Assembly: GCF_011189575.1 (NCBI RefSeq)
Contig: NZ_PUJW01000029.1
Location: 1 to 36,770 of the forward strand
Origin: Photorhabdus cinerea
Lineage (GTDB): Bacteria; Pseudomonadota; Gammaproteobacteria; Enterobacterales; Enterobacteriaceae
DNA: 36,770 nt
Direction of reading: 5' to 3'
This document shows positions 19,501 through 26,416 of the stretch, piece after piece; positions within the stretch are counted from its first letter, which is position 1; the number at the start of each line of letters is the position of its first letter. Under the pieces are notes generated by a model. It saw nothing but the letters and a program-made list of their open reading frames with translations. It was not told the origin of the DNA and did not search any database. The position numbers and the translations under genes were made by a program.

Positions 19501-22500
19501 ATGTAAGCAAGACTGGAAGGTCCGGCGTTGGTTGCCGGGTTGATTTCTGGCCAGCGTTTCCCAGCAGAATCGGCCACATTACGTATCACAAAGCGCGCCG
19601 TTGGCAGATGGTGATCGACATCGGTAATCAATACCGCTGCACCTGCGTCATCCAGCATCATTTGCTGCCGTTCCAGAGGATCACTGGCGCGCAATGGCAG
19701 ATAGGCCGCACCAGCCTTGATCACCGCCAACGTGGCAATGACCTGATCGATCGAATGCGCCATGAGCAACCCGGCGCAAAACACTTCCGCCCCGGTGAGT
19801 TCGCGTAACCGGTGTGCAAGGCGATTGGCCGCGATGTTCAACTGGGCATAGGTTAACGTTTTGCTGCCTTCGCTAACAGCGATAGCGTTTGGTGAACGAG
19901 CAGCCTGCTGTTCAAACAGCACACCCAACGACAGGTTTGGCAATTCTACGAGCGTATTGTTCCAAGTTTTGAGCAGTTGTTGACGTTCAAACGTATTTAA
20001 TAGGCAAATTTCACTAATTTTTTCAGTGGGCCTGTTTGCCATAATGTTCAATACACTGAATAAGCGGTCTACAAATCCCGCAACGGTTTGCGCATCGTAA
20101 AGGTCAGTCGCAAATTCAATATGTCCTCTTAAAAGACCTTGTTGTACATCCTCTTTGAAAACAAACAGGAGATCGAACTTTGCCGTTTTAGTTAATACCT
20201 CCTGTTGCTCAATACGTAATGGCAAAAAGATATTGCCCAACGGAAATTCCTCTTCCAACACCATCATGACTTGAAATAATGGATGCTTAGACGCGGAACG
20301 ATGTGGGGTTAAAAGCTCGACAACTTGCTCAAAAGGCAAATCCTGATGCATATAAGCATCAAGTACTGTTTTACGAACCTGTGCTATCAGGGAGACAAAA
20401 TCAGGATTACCAGAAAGGTTGGTACGTAATACCAATGTATTGGAAAAAAGGCCAATTAATGGCATTTGGGCTTCATCTGTACGACCTAAAACGGGAGTGC
20501 CTACCGATATATCATCACCGGCCCCCATTTGATGAAGCAGCACAGCAAGAGCCGTTTTTAGAACCATGAACAGACTGGCTTCCGCTTGTAAAGCCAAGCG
20601 TTTTAGACACTGATATATATCCGGAGGAATTGAGAATTTATAGCAATCACCTTTGCTACTTGGCTTCGTGCGCCTGGGTTGCATACTAGCTATTGTTACC
20701 TCTTCTGGTAATAACGCTAGCTGGTTACACCAGTAATGTATTTGTTTCGCATACAAACCTACCGATTTTTGCTCATCAGATAGTAATATATGTTGCCATA
20801 ATGTGTAATCTGCATATTGCACTGGCAAAGGCGGCAGGGAAGAATTTTCTCCTTTCAAGTGAACCTGATAGTAATGGCCCAAATCATGTAGTAGGGGGGA
20901 GATAGAACCACCATCTCCCGCAGTGTGATGGATTAATAGCAAGAATATATGCTGCTCGGGTTTTATCCGATACAACCAAGCTTTAATAGGCAATTCTTTA
21001 TCAAGCTTGAAGATATAACCAGCCTGCTGAGTTAACTCTTTTGTAATTTGAGACTCATCCAACTCGTGAACATGCAATGAGAACGAGATTTCTTCCGTCG
21101 ATACAATACATTGGCATGGTATATCATCCTGTAGGGTCAGATAAGTACGCAAACTTTCGTGCCGTTTCACTACATCAGACAGCGCTGTTGAAAGTGCGAT
21201 GGTATCCAATTCACCATAGATGCGTAATGCCATAGGCATATTATATGCACTGCTCCCATTAATCTGTTCCTGTAACCACAGACGTTGCTGGGCAAATGAC
21301 ATTGGCAAGATATTTGGTCGCGGCTGGGAAGTCAGTTTTTCTCGTAGAAAATATTTTTTGTCTGTGTCAGCTATAACCTTGGAAAGCTCTTTAACCGTTG
21401 GAGATTCAAAAATAGCTTTTAGCGGTAATTCAATATCTAACTGAGTGCGTACATGAGTAAGTAACTGGATTGCTAGTAGAGAATTTCCACCAAGCTTGAA
21501 GAAGCTATCATTAATACCTATCGACTCAAATCCCAAAACCTCCTCAAAGATTTTGCATAAGATTTTTTCCTGGGATGATTCCGGTAAAACTTGCTCATCT
21601 GACTTGAATATTGGAGCTAGCAAGGCGTGGCGATCTATTTTACCATTCGGCATCAGTGGAAAACTATCCACTATCATAATAACTGCCGGCAGCATATAGT
21701 CAGGTAGATGTTTTTTCAGCCATTTATTTAATTCTTCCGACGAGCAAGAATTGGGTTTGTGCAAAACAACATAGGCTACCAAATATTTGTTGCTGACACT
21801 TTCTTTTCCGTACGCAATGACTAGCGCATTCTTTATTAGTGATGATTTCAGGAAGGTATTTTCAATTTCTCCCAACTCAATTCGATAACCACGAATTTTT
21901 ACTTGATTATCGACACGCCCCAAGAAATTGACATTCATGTCACTTCCCCAGCAAGCCAGATCGCCGGTACGATACATACGCTGCCCTGCGGTTCCAAAGG
22001 GATTTGCGACAAATCGCTCGCTGGTCATAGTAGGGAGGTCTAAATAGCCGAGAGCCAATCCATCACCTGCTATATATAGTTCTCCGGGATATCCTACAGG
22101 CACAGGCTGAAGAGCCGTATCAAGGATATAGATCTGCGTATTTAGTATTGGTAAACCAATAGAATTTGGCTGCACAGACTTTGCCGTCAGTTCATGTAAA
22201 GTAGACCAAATGGTGGTTTCAGTAGGACCATAAACTTGAATGACTCTATGTGCTAGAGACACCATACGTTCAGCCAGGTTCGTAGGCAACGAATCACCAC
22301 CAACGATTGCGGTGAGGTTACTCAATGAGTTCGGCTGATACTCAACCAATCCTTGCCACAAAGCTGGCGTGCCTTGCAAATGAGTTATTTTATTTCGGAC
22401 AATTTCCGATGCCAGTAGATTAGGGTCCCGTGTAGTGTCACGAGACGCTAACGCTATTGAAGCTCCATTAACTAATGGTAAGAATATTTCCAAACCTGCG

Positions 22501-24467
22501 ATGTCAAAACCAATCGTTGTAACAGCGAGTATTCGGTTGTCAGGTTTTATTTGCAGTGACATTTGCATTGCGTACAGAAAATTAGTAAGCGAATGGTGTG
22601 TAATCACTACTCCCTTAGGATTCCCTGTCGATCCTGATGTAAACAAGATATACGCAGCTTGATTAGCCGTAGTGACTACTCTAATAGGGTTGTGAATTGA
22701 TTGAGAATCGACTAATAAGGAGATATTGATATCATCTAATTGTATCTGAAGAGCATCTAAACAAAAGTTAAAATTAACATTAATTGACGTCAATACCAGT
22801 TTCGGCTTTGCCGTTTCAATAATATATTTCAAACGTTCTTCAGGATAATCAGGATCTAACGGTATATATGTTGCACCTATCTTCGATATAGCTAACAATG
22901 CTACAATTAAATCAACGGTCCGAGGTAATAGTAACGCTATGGTGTCATTAGGGAGAAAATGTTGACTTAATAAATAATGACCTAGCTTATTTGATTTTGC
23001 ATTGAGTTGAGCGTAAGTTAAAGAAATGCCACCAAAATATAACGCTGATTTATTTGGAAATTTTCTTACCTGATCTTCAAAACAATCAGCAAGTGTTAAC
23101 GAAGGGATTGGTGCCAGAGTTTTATTATTAATAATCTCTAAATTTCTATATTCATTATCATTTAGCAATAACAACGAACCAATAATAGCATCTTGATTTG
23201 TTAACAAATCATAAAAAATTTTCAACATCCGAGAAGCATGTTCAGACAACTGTTCTGGAGAATACAACTCACTATTTGCATCAAATCCAAGGGTCAGAGG
23301 AACTTCTTTATTATAATCAAAGAAAAAAATATTGAGATCCGAAACAGGTCCATTTGCAATATTGCAAGGTAGTATTTTACTTTGATGAAAATACCCACCA
23401 TTATCAAAGCTTTCAACGTTTATACTTATTCGATATAATGATTCACCACTATTAGTTATTTTTAAATCACGGCACAGATCTTCATATCTATATTTTTGAT
23501 GACGTAAGACCGTCATGACTTGTTTCGCCACTCTGGCTAAAACCATCTTCAAGTTCAAATCTGGCGATAGTATCAATCGCATTGGAAGTATATTTGCCAT
23601 CAATCCTGGTATAATACGTTCTTTCCTTCCAAGCCTTCCTGTTACTGGTAAACCGACTATGACTTCAGAAAGCCCCGTCATGCGATGCAAATAAACGCAA
23701 GTTATAGCAATAAGCAAGTTAGGTAATGTGCAATTCATTTCTTTTGCTTTTTTATGCAGTAGGTCAGTTAATTCATAACCCAAACTCACACGATGACGTA
23801 TTATAGTTCTTAAAGGAGGGGCTATTCTATTCGCCAGGCTAGCAGGGGCAGGAATATCAGCAAATAGGTTTAACCAGTAATCACGGTCACAAATAAATCT
23901 GGAAGAATTACGATAATCAATATCACCATCAATAAGCTCCTTAAATTTACCGAATGGGGACGGAGAAGAACCCTCAATAAAATAAGCGTTATATAAACTT
24001 ATGACACGTTGAATAATGAGTGATGCTCCCAAACCATCCATAACTATATGATGATAACAGTGGAAATACAAAAATTTATTTTCTGCTATTTTTATTAGTA
24101 ATATTTCGAATGGAAGCTCCTCACAAATATCAAAAGGTTGCTCCGTTGTTACCAATAAGAAATTTTTAGCTTTCTGGAGTGCAATTTCCTCTCGAAAATC
24201 GCTGTAATCAATAATTTTTGGTTCATAGTTATTTATAGAGAAAAACCTCTGTTTAATACAATTATCAAATTTATAAAAACGAGAGTGTAAAGCCTCAGCT
24301 TCTTCTACTGTTTTTCTAACCGCCTCAGAAAAATATTCGACATTTATATCACCATCAATTATAAAATATTCGCTTATATTATTTATTGACTTATTTTCTA
24401 TAATTTCGTTGAATGACCAAATTCCAAACTGCGCAGATGTTAAATTATAATATCCATCCTTATTCAT
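13593..24467 (-). CDS. Nonribosomal peptide synthetase, first subunit: C-A-PCP-C-A-PCP-C-A-PCP-E
   Basis: 3624 aa. Landmarks by residue: C1 HHIVMDG ~139; A1 selectivity Asp ~655; PCP1 LGGNSL Ser ~996; C2 HHTAGDG ~1180; A2 Asp ~1702; PCP2 LGGHSL Ser ~2045; C3 HHIASDG ~2228; A3 Asp ~2757; PCP3 MGGDSI Ser ~3092; E HHLVVDG ~3279. All motifs are intact. An N-terminal C domain on the first module implies that an acyl group (fatty acid) is joined to residue 1. The start ATG has AAGGAAG at a good distance. The C-terminus ends in a basic helix (NSLEKLQAKWKKKK), a likely docking element for the next subunit. The 5' third (about 19,960-24,467) is AT-rich like the host background; the rest is GC-rich. 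The gene is separated from mbtH by an IS30 remnant. Confidence 0.96.
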   Translation of the reverse strand: MNKDGYYNLTSAQFGIWSFNEIIENKSINNISEYFIIDGDINVEYFSEAVRKTVEEAEALHSRFYKFDNCIKQRFFSINNYEPKIIDYSDFREEIALQKAKNFLLVTTEQPFDICEELPFEILLIKIAENKFLYFHCYHHIVMDGLGASLIIQRVISLYNAYFIEGSSPSPFGKFKELIDGDIDYRNSSRFICDRDYWLNLFADIPAPASLANRIAPPLRTIIRHRVSLGYELTDLLHKKAKEMNCTLPNLLIAITCVYLHRMTGLSEVIVGLPVTGRLGRKERIIPGLMANILPMRLILSPDLNLKMVLARVAKQVMTVLRHQKYRYEDLCRDLKITNSGESLYRISINVESFDNGGYFHQSKILPCNIANGPVSDLNIFFFDYNKEVPLTLGFDANSELYSPEQLSEHASRMLKIFYDLLTNQDAIIGSLLLLNDNEYRNLEIINNKTLAPIPSLTLADCFEDQVRKFPNKSALYFGGISLTYAQLNAKSNKLGHYLLSQHFLPNDTIALLLPRTVDLIVALLAISKIGATYIPLDPDYPEERLKYIIETAKPKLVLTSINVNFNFCLDALQIQLDDINISLLVDSQSIHNPIRVVTTANQAAYILFTSGSTGNPKGVVITHHSLTNFLYAMQMSLQIKPDNRILAVTTIGFDIAGLEIFLPLVNGASIALASRDTTRDPNLLASEIVRNKITHLQGTPALWQGLVEYQPNSLSNLTAIVGGDSLPTNLAERMVSLAHRVIQVYGPTETTIWSTLHELTAKSVQPNSIGLPILNTQIYILDTALQPVPVGYPGELYIAGDGLALGYLDLPTMTSERFVANPFGTAGQRMYRTGDLACWGSDMNVNFLGRVDNQVKIRGYRIELGEIENTFLKSSLIKNALVIAYGKESVSNKYLVAYVVLHKPNSCSSEELNKWLKKHLPDYMLPAVIMIVDSFPLMPNGKIDRHALLAPIFKSDEQVLPESSQEKILCKIFEEVLGFESIGINDSFFKLGGNSLLAIQLLTHVRTQLDIELPLKAIFESPTVKELSKVIADTDKKYFLREKLTSQPRPNILPMSFAQQRLWLQEQINGSSAYNMPMALRIYGELDTIALSTALSDVVKRHESLRTYLTLQDDIPCQCIVSTEEISFSLHVHELDESQITKELTQQAGYIFKLDKELPIKAWLYRIKPEQHIFLLLIHHTAGDGGSISPLLHDLGHYYQVHLKGENSSLPPLPVQYADYTLWQHILLSDEQKSVGLYAKQIHYWCNQLALLPEEVTIASMQPRRTKPSSKGDCYKFSIPPDIYQCLKRLALQAEASLFMVLKTALAVLLHQMGAGDDISVGTPVLGRTDEAQMPLIGLFSNTLVLRTNLSGNPDFVSLIAQVRKTVLDAYMHQDLPFEQVVELLTPHRSASKHPLFQVMMVLEEEFPLGNIFLPLRIEQQEVLTKTAKFDLLFVFKEDVQQGLLRGHIEFATDLYDAQTVAGFVDRLFSVLNIMANRPTEKISEICLLNTFERQQLLKTWNNTLVELPNLSLGVLFEQQAARSPNAIAVSEGSKTLTYAQLNIAANRLAHRLRELTGAEVFCAGLLMAHSIDQVIATLAVIKAGAAYLPLRASDPLERQQMMLDDAGAAVLITDVDHHLPTARFVIRNVADSAGKRWPEINPATNAGPSSLAYIMYTSGSTGKPKGIAVNQESVIALACDRRWLPEDHQRVLLHSPAAFDASTYEFWVPLLCGGQLVVVPKGELDIDVLAQTIANEKITALWLTAGLLRLMVENHASSLANVRLLLAGGDVLPKSAIETVMRRCPGLVMMNGYGPTETTTFATTYAMHSVPDSASVPIGTPLDSMQVYVLDTYLQPVPVGVSGELYIAGTGLARGYLNQPGLTASHFIANPFGSSGDRMYRSGDWVRWRQEGVLEYLNRGDQQVKIRGFRIELAEIEAALREQEGVAQALVCIFEPQKGNKQLAAYVIAEETGQCEPTLLRQTLSARLPDFMVPAVVSVVERFPLTANGKVDMRVLPVPEFNIGHGRTARNEQESKLCHLFAEVLGLSQVGIDDNFFDLGGHSLLASRLVSRIRKVLKANPSIRDLFEAPTVAQFVQRLGQGSTLRPALQVKPRPERLPLSAAQRRLWMVDRIEGGKSLYNMPLTLELQGELSVPAMAAALNDVVARHESLRTRFQELSDGNVYQQIACREDARCELTLHRALAENLDEEVLAVSEYIFDLANENPCRAWLFHAEPNHHVLLFLMHHIASDGASLAPLLRDLALAYHARLQGQAPNWTPLQVQYADYTLWQHELLGDPRDTDSLQSRQLAYWCEVLHGLPEELQLPTDRPRPQSSSYQGGQWRFEVDPEVYARLLEVARQQNASLFMLLQAALAVLLSRLGAGHDIPLGVSIAGRTDEALEPLIGFFTNTLVLRTDVSGNPTFDQLLARVRDSALQAYEHQDLSFENLVETLNPERSLARHPLFQVMLVLQNNARGEVHFDGLNTRVGTPLLPVAKFDLTFNFEETPTSLNGIVEYATDLFDGKTAERLAGYFANILAAISHNACCNINELEMFSARERQQIVNEWNNTARQLPAKTFAEQFETLAKATPDAPALLGESERLTYSQLDQRANRLANLMMERGVGTENIIAIALPHSVNLIVALIATLKTGAAYLPLDPDYPQERLNYMLEHSQPKLVITDSAFVQKLGAQYSSLQIDQPALHTQLARQQAESITLPRKLSINNAAYIIYTSGSTGLPKGVLVTHRGISNLVASMVERLHVTPQSRVLQFASPSFDASFWDISMGLLSGAALVVAGRDALSPGEPLYELMLAQGVTHATLPPVGLAVMPRKPLPALETLVVAGEACQPELIDYWGQGRRIINAYGPSESTVCATMSQPLVAGKAPPIGTPIVNMQVYVLDERLQPVAPGVKGELYIAGESLARGYVRRPDLTAERFVANPFGAAGSRMYRTGDVAYWQTNGELMFTGRVDHQVKIRGFRIELGEIESLLLKCPQLSQATVIVREDKPGLCQLVAYAVANEGDVNTAELREYLRSHLPEYMVPVAIVMLPAIPVTPNGKVDRRALPQPDFHQPHHRGPRNAQEQLLCTLFADLLGLEQIDIDSSFFEMGGDSITAIQLVARARQAGWIFTPRQVFEHKTVASLARKMQANISTVAETRVGAVGELPATPIIHWLMENPGNINGFSQATLLQTPEHLDEKQLRQMLALLLEQHDALRLVANCSTSGDVLLTIPPMMTDIVDGALSMVDCQAFTPAELQRCIKAESQRVKQRLDPAAGKMLQAVWFRASAGQPGRLMLVLHHLVVDGVSWRILAPDLQNIWAALSAGKTPDTLPVGTSFRAWAYQLQQEANARRNELNHWLTVLEKPDTLLTARLLDGAQDTVAGSDSLRLELPAAFTQPLLGTIPALFHAGINDVLLCAFALAVNDWRQTSQTDVLLDLEGHGREELSGTELSRTVGWFTSMYPVRLEPGATQIADPYSLGHALKRIKEQLRQVPANGLGYGLLRYLNSQTRPILSQQQQAQIGFNYLGRMAAGGDRDWQVAAEANLLDTTVDDNFALPHALSLNALVEERSEGPVLVANWSWARALHTEKSISVLGNHWFRWLKAMSQLSTVPDAGGFTPSDITMLSLKQNSLEKLQAKWKKKK
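13596..18215 (-). other. NRPS module 3: C-A(Phe predicted)-PCP-E
   Basis: Pocket residues read D-A-W-T-V-A-A-V-C-K, the Phe code (DAWTIAAVCK with a conservative Ile to Val change). PCP3 has GGDS, the variant common before epimerases, and the E domain keeps HHLVVDGVSW. Residue 3 should therefore be D-Phe. It ends in a charged helix that probably docks to the DCL-type C domain of the next subunit. Confidence 0.82.
18228..21363 (-). other. NRPS module 2: C-A(Val predicted)-PCP; contains the composition breakpoint
   Basis: Pocket residues read D-A-Y-W-L-G-G-T-F-K, close to the Val code DAFWIGGTFK (8 of 10). The C domain (HHTAGDG) is AT-rich and matches module 1 in style; the A and PCP domains are GC-rich. 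The switch lies at the WNNT motif of the C-A linker (about 19,953-19,964). Hand counts per 60-bp line are 55-62% GC for 19,681-19,860, 45% for 19,921-19,980 and 37-42% for 19,981-20,280. Confidence 0.78.
21377..24467 (-). other. NRPS module 1: starter-type C-A(Gly predicted)-PCP
   Basis: Pocket residues read D-I-L-Q-I-G-V-I-W-K, eight of ten identical to the Gly code DILQLGLIWK; the FDIAGLEIFLPL core is also typical of that group. The N-terminal C domain (LTSAQFGIWSFNE) resembles C domains at the head of a synthetase, which usually take an acyl-CoA or acyl-ACP donor. The whole module has host-like AT-rich codon use. Confidence 0.68.
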
Positions 24468-24545
24468 ATATAGTTCTTCCTTCGCTACAAATGTTATAGG
24501 GATAATGTTTTTGTCTGGTGGTTTCGCATAGTAAGTGCAACATAA

Positions 24546-25067
24546 TTAAGCTACGAGTAAACAAGTTCGTATCCCTTTAAATAGTCCATTTGAAGGTTTG
24601 CCACCACGAGTCTTTCGGGGACGATTATTTAATTCTAAACCGTTATCAAACGTCATTGTTTTAACCTTTTGTTTTAACGGGTATAAAGCCTTCATTGTGG
24701 CTTCAGCCACTTCTGATGCTTGTTTTGTGTTCAGTTTAATAATGATTGTATAGAGTGTCTTTCGTTCAACCTTCCTTATATAGTCAACCACCTATTCAGG
24801 GCTTAAATCTTGTCAAATTAGCCGCTTTATCCATTTTTTTATTTCTTTGGTCACTTTTGTGGCTTTCTTAGCATAATGACGGTGAGAAAGCCCCTGAAGA
24901 TGGGCCTGTTTCGGACAATATTCTTTTACTTCCTGATGTCTTTTCAACTCTCTGCTAATGGTTGATAGGTTTCGATTGAGTGATTGACAATGAAACGTTG
25001 TGAAAAACCCGCTTTTTAAACTGGAAATCGGGTATCTTTCTGCTTCGGTCAGTTGTTTATAGGCCAT
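24546..25067 (-). mobile_element. Decayed IS30-family insertion sequence (transposase remnant)
   Basis: The first frame (25067-24813) has the IS30 N-terminal helix-turn-helix region (YKQLTEAERY, STISRELKRH, YCPKQAHLQGLSHRHYAKKA). The same frame continues after an in-frame TGA and, eight codons on, a TAG, then jumps directly to VERKTLYTIIIKLNTKQASE and KVKTMTFDNG of the catalytic core, so a large internal piece is missing. A second deletion joins TFDNG to LNNRPRKTRGGKPSNGLF from the C-terminus. Two nonsense codons plus two internal deletions make it dead. It lies between mbtH and the first NRPS gene, in the same orientation. No matching terminal inverted repeats could be paired by eye. Confidence 0.88.
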
Positions 25068-25136
25068 AGTGCATTTTTCCCGATGGCGGGAAAGATGCCT
25101 AATATAGTAACTGACCGCCCTTCTGAAAAATTGTAC

Positions 25137-25364
25137 TTAATTAGTCGAATCCGCCTTTTCTAATTTATTTCCCTGCAAACTTTTTAGCCTCATATCTTTC
25201 CAGTTACTCTCTACAAGACTCAAACAATTCTCACGTTTTTCTGGTCCGTAGATAACTTGCCAACCAGCAGGTACTGCGATGAATACAGGCCATAGTGAGT
25301 GTTGATTTTCATCATTTATTAATACAAAGAAATCAAGAGATTCATTTTCAAATGGATTGCTCAA
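25137..25364 (-). CDS. MbtH-like protein, adenylation-domain chaperone
   Basis: 75 aa. It shows the family signature with three tryptophans: NPFENESLDFFVLINDENQ, then HSLWP, VPAGW, GPEKRENCLSLVE and NWKDMR. MbtH-like proteins bind A domains and are often needed for their folding or activity. The last part deviates slightly from the usual WTDxRP (here WKDMRL). The ATG has TGAGG five to six bases upstream. It is co-oriented with the NRPS genes and should be the first gene of their operon, but an IS30 remnant separates it by about 670 bp from the first synthetase gene. From memory, mbtH followed by a three-module and a two-module gene is the order of pttABC. Confidence 0.93.
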   Translation of the reverse strand: MSNPFENESLDFFVLINDENQHSLWPVFIAVPAGWQVIYGPEKRENCLSLVESNWKDMRLKSLQGNKLEKADSTN

Positions 25365-25398
25365 AACATAAATCCTCAGTTTGGTTCATGATTAAAAA

Positions 25399-25426
25399 AT
25401 CTTATATATTAACTTTGACAAGTCAA
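25399..25426 (-). promoter_or_regulatory. Probable sigma-70 promoter of mbtH
   Basis: On the minus strand TTGACT (25426-25421) is followed after 16 bp by TAAGAT (25404-25399), about 35 bp before the mbtH ATG. The surrounding sequence is very AT-rich. It would be the natural promoter of the NRPS operon before the IS30 insertion. Confidence 0.45.
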
Positions 25427-25717
25427 TAAAAAATATTTGTTTCGTGACAAAATCCACATTTATAATTATTTTGATTTTAAAAAAAGTTGAAATATACAAT
25501 GAAATAACAAACTCACTGCAAAGACACATATTGAATAACATATTATTCGTATCATATAATCTAGTGATTAATTTTCTCTTTTGTTATTAATTGGATTAAG
25601 GAGAGCATAAAAAAACGTGGGGCAGTACTCTATGCTGTAATCACTGCGGTTAAATGGTTTTCTGTTTCTTCTCCCAAATTTACTCCCTGATACCAACGCT
25701 CAAATTGTACCTCTAGC

Positions 25718-25859
25718 TCACCGTTTAATACGGCCGTTCGCGTTTGCAATGAATAATGATCGTCTTGTTGACTCTATTGCATTTGTTGCTGATAAAGCCT
25801 CTTTTTGTCTCTCTATACTTTGGTCAGTTGAGGCTGACTCTGATGTAGGCATAACTCAT
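25718..25859 (-). pseudogene. Serine recombinase (resolvase/invertase) N-terminal fragment, frameshifted
   Basis: Starting at the ATG at 25859 the frame reads MSYAYIRVS, the nucleophile-bearing start of serine recombinases. A one-base shift then restores STDQSIERQKEALSATNAI, the expected continuation (family pattern roughly YIRVSxxDQxxxRQxxAL). Nothing further matches, so only about 45 codons of a ~190-codon catalytic domain survive. The ATG has AGGGGAAAT upstream. Probably the relic of a mobile element. Confidence 0.55.
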
Positions 25860-25866
25860 ATTTCCC

Positions 25867-26013
25867 CTAGAGGTTAACTTTTAGTCGGTTAAATCTAACT
25901 GCATCCAGAGCATCTATGAAAGGACGGATATCTCTGATTGTCGTATCATCAGCATGCATTATGTTAAATCCTTGCCCATAGAGATGCCGGATAGATTTAA
26001 GCCAACCCACCAT
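25867..26013 (-). CDS. 48-aa open frame ahead of the recombinase remnant
   Basis: Hand translation gives MVGWLKSIRHLYGQGFNIMH continuing to ALDAVRFNRLKVNL, ending 7 nt before the recombinase ATG. The sequence looks protein-like (mixed polar and hydrophobic residues) but matches no family I know. It may be the C-terminal end of a larger lost gene rather than a complete one. Confidence 0.3.
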   Translation of the reverse strand: MVGWLKSIRHLYGQGFNIMHADDTTIRDIRPFIDALDAVRFNRLKVNL

Positions 26014-26351
26014 TAATCAAAATCAGGGTTGCAAAAACGAGGGTAACCATAGATTTTATGCTCTCGTCTTAATCATGATCAAAAACAGTCGACTAAAATA
26101 TCGAATACTGCTGTAAATCCAGAAGGTTTAAATCTAACAAACAATAATAAAATACCAAATTTATTATAATATTTTATAAGTTAATCACCACCATATTATC
26201 TAAAAAGATTATTTATTCTGTTATTTCAACGTATTTTTCCTATTTCCATAAAATTATTAATTTATTTAATTTAATAATTTCATCATTACTTATATTTCAA
26301 AGTGAAAATATATTTCAACAATAAAATCAGATAAAACAAATTAATATTAAT

Positions 26352-26380
26352 AATTTCCCTATCGTTAAAATAGGGAAATT
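26352..26380 (-). terminator. Hairpin downstream of the ABC importer operon
   Basis: AATTTCCCTAT (26352-26362) and ATAGGGAAATT (26370-26380) form a perfect 11-bp stem with a 7-nt loop. On the minus strand ATTATTAATATT follows, a loose U-rich run. It lies 36 bp after the last permease stop, as expected for an operon terminator. Confidence 0.6.
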
Positions 26381-26416
26381 ATGCCTTAAATATAGATAAT
26401 TAAATAAAAAGAAAAA

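Larger units (their letters stand above)
25427..26351. other. Gene-poor, AT-rich scar between mbtH and the ABC importer
   Basis: No intact gene longer than about 60 codons is present. Part of it (25640-26050) contains broken coding pieces on the minus strand: a recombinase fragment, a 48-codon frame upstream of it, and a frame ending ELEVQFERWYQGVNLGEE that overlaps the recombinase remnant and stops at 25630. The flanks (25427-25600 and 26100-26350) are very AT-rich and show nothing recognisable. Confidence 0.55.

Noticed and set aside
6534..24467. Many open frames of 60-290 codons opposite or inside the NRPS genes, including one of 288 codons at 17,447-18,313
   Set aside because: They are shadows of the GC-rich synthetase frames. 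Their composition (Arg, Pro, His, Ala rich) and lack of ribosome-binding sites show no independent coding.
24546..25067. Two separate hypothetical proteins between mbtH and the NRPS
   Set aside because: Both belong to one IS30 transposase frame split by stop codons and internal deletions.
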